Of a stretch of 6,708 bases of DNA, positions 5,080 through 6,708 are shown piece by piece. Within the stretch, counting starts at the first letter, position 1. Every line of letters starts with the position of its first letter. The translations under genes were made by a program, and so were the position numbers. The notes below the pieces were generated by a model. That model saw nothing but the letters and a program-made list of their open reading frames with translations. It was not told the origin of the DNA and did no database searches. Origin of the DNA: Candidatus Sericytochromatia bacterium (GTDB lineage Bacteria > Cyanobacteriota > Sericytochromatia > UBA7694); the NCBI GenBank assembly GCA_913773825.1, contig CAJYHH010000440.1, positions 1 to 6,708 on the forward strand. Reading direction: 5' to 3'.

Positions 5080-6216
5080 ATGAAAACCAATATCGTTCTA
5101 CTCGCTTCAGTTTTTGTTTTGCTCACAGCTTGTTCTGGCGGTTTAAACCAGGCGCCTTTGCGCAATCTGCCGGCTCCTGTGCAGCGCTTTAATGTTGCCA
5201 CGGGGCCAACAGCGGCTCCACCACTTGCTCCTGTTCCTGATTTTGGCAGCATTCCGGCGCCCGCTGATAATCCTGTCACTCAAGGTAAAGTAGAGCTGGG
5301 TTTTCGACTCTGGTTTGAACCGCGTCTGTCAGCGGGCAACCGCATGACCTGCGCAACTTGCCATAATCACACCATGGGCTTTTCAAATGCCCAGGTCAAC
5401 GCTGCAGGTGTAACCGGTGTACGCGGCGATCGCAATGTGCCGACTATTTATGGCGCAGTTCATCAGCGCGAAAGTTTTTGGGACGGTCGTGCCAAAACCC
5501 TTGAAATTCAGGCCTTAGGCCCGATTGAAAATCCAATTGAGATGAATGAGTCGATTCCTAACGTGCTCAAAAAGCTTGAGAACGTGCCTTATTATCAGCA
5601 GAAATTTAAAGAGGTCTTTGGCACCGGCCCCAGTGCTGAAGGCATCGCCAAAGCGATGGCCAGCTTTGAGCGTGCGCTGACCATGGCGCCAACCCCTTAT
5701 GAGCGTTTTCAAAAGGGTGAAACCACCGCTATGAATGAAGCCCAGCAGCGCGGTATGAGAACTTTCTTTAGTGGTCGCGGCCGCTGCTTTATGTGCCATC
5801 AAGGTCAGGCCTTTACCAATCAGCTCTATGTCAATATTGGCGTCGGCATGGATAAAGCCAATCCCGATCTGGGCCGCTTTAATGTCACCAAGATGCCCTG
5901 GGATCGCGGCAGCTTTAAAACCCCAACCCTGCTCAATATCTCGCAAACAGCTCCTTATATGCATGATGGCAGCATAGATACGCTTCAAGATGTGGTTGAG
6001 CATTACAATAAAGGCGGGATCAAAAACGAAGCTTTGGATCCGCGGATTGTGCCGCTCAATCTCAGCGAATCTGAAAAAACCGAGCTGGTTGCCTTTTTAC
6101 GCGCCCTATCAGCACCTGATAACCTGCGCGCACTTGGTAAACTGCCCGGCATCCATCTGCGTCAGGATCATATCGAAGCGATGGTTTCGGGCCGCGTCCT
6201 GCGCAGTCCAGAGTAA
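5080..6216 (+). CDS. Lipoprotein di-heme peroxidase, MauG/CcpA superfamily
   Basis: 378 residues. The signal ends in lipobox LTAC with Cys18 lipidated and Ser at +2, suggesting outer-membrane attachment facing the periplasm. Residues 19-60 are a Pro/Ala linker. Two cytochrome c domains follow: heme 1 at CATCH (91-95) and heme 2 at CFMCH (236-240). Between them are FWDGR (133-137), whose Trp134 aligns with the inter-heme Trp of bacterial cytochrome c peroxidase, and GPIENPIEM (147-155), with Glu154 at the catalytic Glu position. In APYMHDGS...VVEHYNKGG the residue aligned with the peroxidase's Met ligand is Tyr309, as in MauG. The distal His of classical peroxidases is also absent. Family members reduce H2O2 or, like MauG, use it to oxidise a partner protein. 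Start at 5080 is the first after an in-frame TAG at 5068; the RBS is weak. A short terminator follows. Confidence 0.92.
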   Translation: MKTNIVLLASVFVLLTACSGGLNQAPLRNLPAPVQRFNVATGPTAAPPLAPVPDFGSIPAPADNPVTQGKVELGFRLWFEPRLSAGNRMTCATCHNHTMGFSNAQVNAAGVTGVRGDRNVPTIYGAVHQRESFWDGRAKTLEIQALGPIENPIEMNESIPNVLKKLENVPYYQQKFKEVFGTGPSAEGIAKAMASFERALTMAPTPYERFQKGETTAMNEAQQRGMRTFFSGRGRCFMCHQGQAFTNQLYVNIGVGMDKANPDLGRFNVTKMPWDRGSFKTPTLLNISQTAPYMHDGSIDTLQDVVEHYNKGGIKNEALDPRIVPLNLSESEKTELVAFLRALSAPDNLRALGKLPGIHLRQDHIEAMVSGRVLRSPE

Positions 6217-6227
6217 TAGACCTTTAG

Positions 6228-6248
6228 AGCCTGTCTTTGCAGGCTTTT
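6228..6248 (+). terminator. Probable terminator of the di-heme peroxidase gene
   Basis: AGCCTG (6228-6233) pairs with CAGGCT (6240-6245) around TCTTTG and runs into TTTT (6245-6248). The stem is short, so termination may be partial. It is also the outermost unit of the hairpin array. Confidence 0.5.
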
Positions 6249-6264
6249 AGAGGGCTAAAGTACA

Positions 6265-6316
6265 GTTTAGAGGCTTCGCCGTTTAGTTTTATTTCTAAAC
6301 AGCGAAGCGTCTAAAC
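6265..6316. repeat. Long imperfect inverted repeat at the array centre
   Basis: The arms 6265-6286 and 6295-6316 pair in three perfect blocks (GTTTAGA/TCTAAAC, GCTTCGC/GCGAAGC, GTTTAG/CTAAAC) with two single mismatches (6272/6309 and 6280/6301) around TTTTATTT. That is 20 of 22 positions paired. No T-run follows, so it is not a standard terminator. Confidence 0.85.
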
Positions 6317-6416
6317 CGCGACGCCAGTCGCCCTAACCGGAACGTCTTCGTTCCTCTAACTGCTGCGGAACGCAGCCCTCAACCTTTGCGTCTTCGCCCA
6401 AACTCTCTTTACCCGC

Positions 6417-6422
6417 TATAAT
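6417..6422 (+). promoter_or_regulatory. Consensus -10 box directly before the Rieske gene
   Basis: TATAAT, perfect match, ends 7 bases before ATG 6430, so transcription would begin at or next to the start codon. No good -35 hexamer is found 16-18 bases upstream. Confidence 0.5.
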
Positions 6423-6429
6423 AAAGCAC

Positions 6430-6708
6430 ATGAATCCTCCGCGTATTCGCACTGAGCAGCAGAACATTCATACTCAGCATCAGGCCAAACATCCGGTGTT
6501 TAATAACTGGGGCATTGTCACTGATGGCTGGTATATTCTCTGCACGTCTAAAGAGCTTGGCGTTGAACAAGTTCTGACTCGCGATATTGGCGCTCAGAAG
6601 ATCTGCGTCTTTCGTGACTCTAAAGGGGCTGTTCATGCCATGGACGGCTTTTGCCCGCATATGGGCGTGGATCTGGGTATCGGCAAAGTGGTTAACGATC
6701 GCGTGCGC
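6430..6708 (+). CDS. Rieske [2Fe-2S] protein, probably a Rieske-type oxygenase, 5' part
   Basis: Ninety-three codons are visible and the frame runs off the window. The region NWGIVTDGWYILCTSKEL (residues 23-40) is the usual entry to the Rieske domain of ring-hydroxylating-type oxygenases. It is followed by the strand pattern KICVFRDSKGAVHAMDGFCPHMGVDLG (about 57-83), in which Cys75-Pro-His77 is the first pair of cluster ligands. The second Cys-x-x-His pair should lie just beyond the window. The N-terminus is Gln/His-rich and polar with no signal peptide, so it is cytoplasmic. Oxygenases of this kind use an NAD(P)H-dependent reductase to hydroxylate or desaturate a ring, sterol or other hydrophobic compound; the substrate cannot be told, and the catalytic mononuclear iron domain is not in view. 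No Shine-Dalgarno site precedes ATG 6430. A later GTG at 6496 is possible but would cut into the domain start. Confidence 0.85.
   Translation, partial: MNPPRIRTEQQNIHTQHQAKHPVFNNWGIVTDGWYILCTSKELGVEQVLTRDIGAQKICVFRDSKGAVHAMDGFCPHMGVDLGIGKVVNDRVR

Larger units (their letters stand above)
6223..6403. repeat. Array of small hairpins separated by CTAAAC-like linkers
   Basis: On the + strand right half, linkers CTAAAC (6311), CTAAC (6333), CTAAC (6356), CTCAAC (6378) and CAAAC (6399) recur every 21-23 bases. Between them are hairpins of unrelated sequence: GCGAC/GTCGC (6318-6331), GGAACG/CGTTCC (6339-6354), GCTGCG/CGCAGC (6362-6376) and GCG/CGC (6388-6397). In the left half the same linker is on the other strand, seen as TTTAGAG at 6223, 6246 and 6266, with hairpins AGCCTG/CAGGCT (6228-6245) and GGC/GCC (6272-6280). 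The halves face each other around 6287-6294. No gene is seen here. Confidence 0.65.

Noticed and set aside
5515..6003. Open frame on the minus strand (162 codons)
   Set aside because: It lies wholly inside the di-heme peroxidase gene, whose motifs are unmistakable, and has no start context.
6309..6403. Integron attC-like sites, because CTAAC linkers recall RYYYAAC
   Set aside because: The required purine at the first position is missing in most copies, no GTTRRRY partners occur at attC spacing, and no gene cassettes or integrase are seen.
6223..6403. CRISPR array
   Set aside because: The repeats are only 5-7 bases long and the spaces between them are self-paired hairpins, not unique spacers; no cas gene is present.

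Overview
The window looks like chromosomal DNA of a free-living, respiring Gram-negative bacterium, probably a gammaproteobacterium. This rests on c-type cytochromes carrying lipoprotein signals, a ViuB-type siderophore-interacting flavoprotein, clear Shine-Dalgarno sites and strong intrinsic terminators. The genus cannot be named from the sequence. All recognisable genes are on the + strand. There is no tRNA, rRNA, CRISPR array, transposase or phage gene.

Layout. (1) 2-754: 3' part of a subtilisin-like (S8) serine protease, cut by the window edge and closed by a strong terminator at 806-837. (2) 971-1444: a small lipoprotein cytochrome c with its own strong terminator at 1470-1511. (3) An AT-rich gap, then a siderophore-interacting FAD/NAD(P)H reductase (1727-2464) and two genes of unknown function (2538-2876 and 3050-3517), ending at a probable terminator at 3585-3622. 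(4) A second AT-rich gap of 375 bases, then a compact cluster of three envelope genes: an exported DUF4920-type protein (3893-4360), a PepSY-associated three-helix membrane protein (4387-5019) and a lipoprotein di-heme peroxidase of the MauG/CcpA superfamily (5080-6216). (5) A non-coding stretch built of small hairpins separated by a repeated CTAAAC-like linker, inverted about a centre near 6290. (6) The 5' part of a Rieske [2Fe-2S] protein starting at 6430, just downstream of a TATAAT box and cut by the window end.

How the genes fit together. Most of the window concerns redox and metal handling at the cell envelope: a one-heme lipoprotein cytochrome, a ferric-siderophore reductase, a PepSY membrane protein and a di-heme enzyme. 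The di-heme enzyme is the most informative protein. Aligned by eye with classical bacterial cytochrome c peroxidase, it lacks the regulatory His, keeps the inter-heme Trp and catalytic Glu, and has Tyr where the peroxidase has its Met heme ligand. This is the pattern of MauG, which modifies a partner protein. The adjacent exported DUF4920 protein has a conserved-looking Cys-Trp-Met motif and could be such a partner, but this is only a hypothesis.

The most unusual DNA structure is the hairpin/linker array at 6223-6403. Related TTTTAGA elements also lie, partly at 10-base spacing, just upstream of the di-heme gene, so similar motifs flank that gene on both sides.
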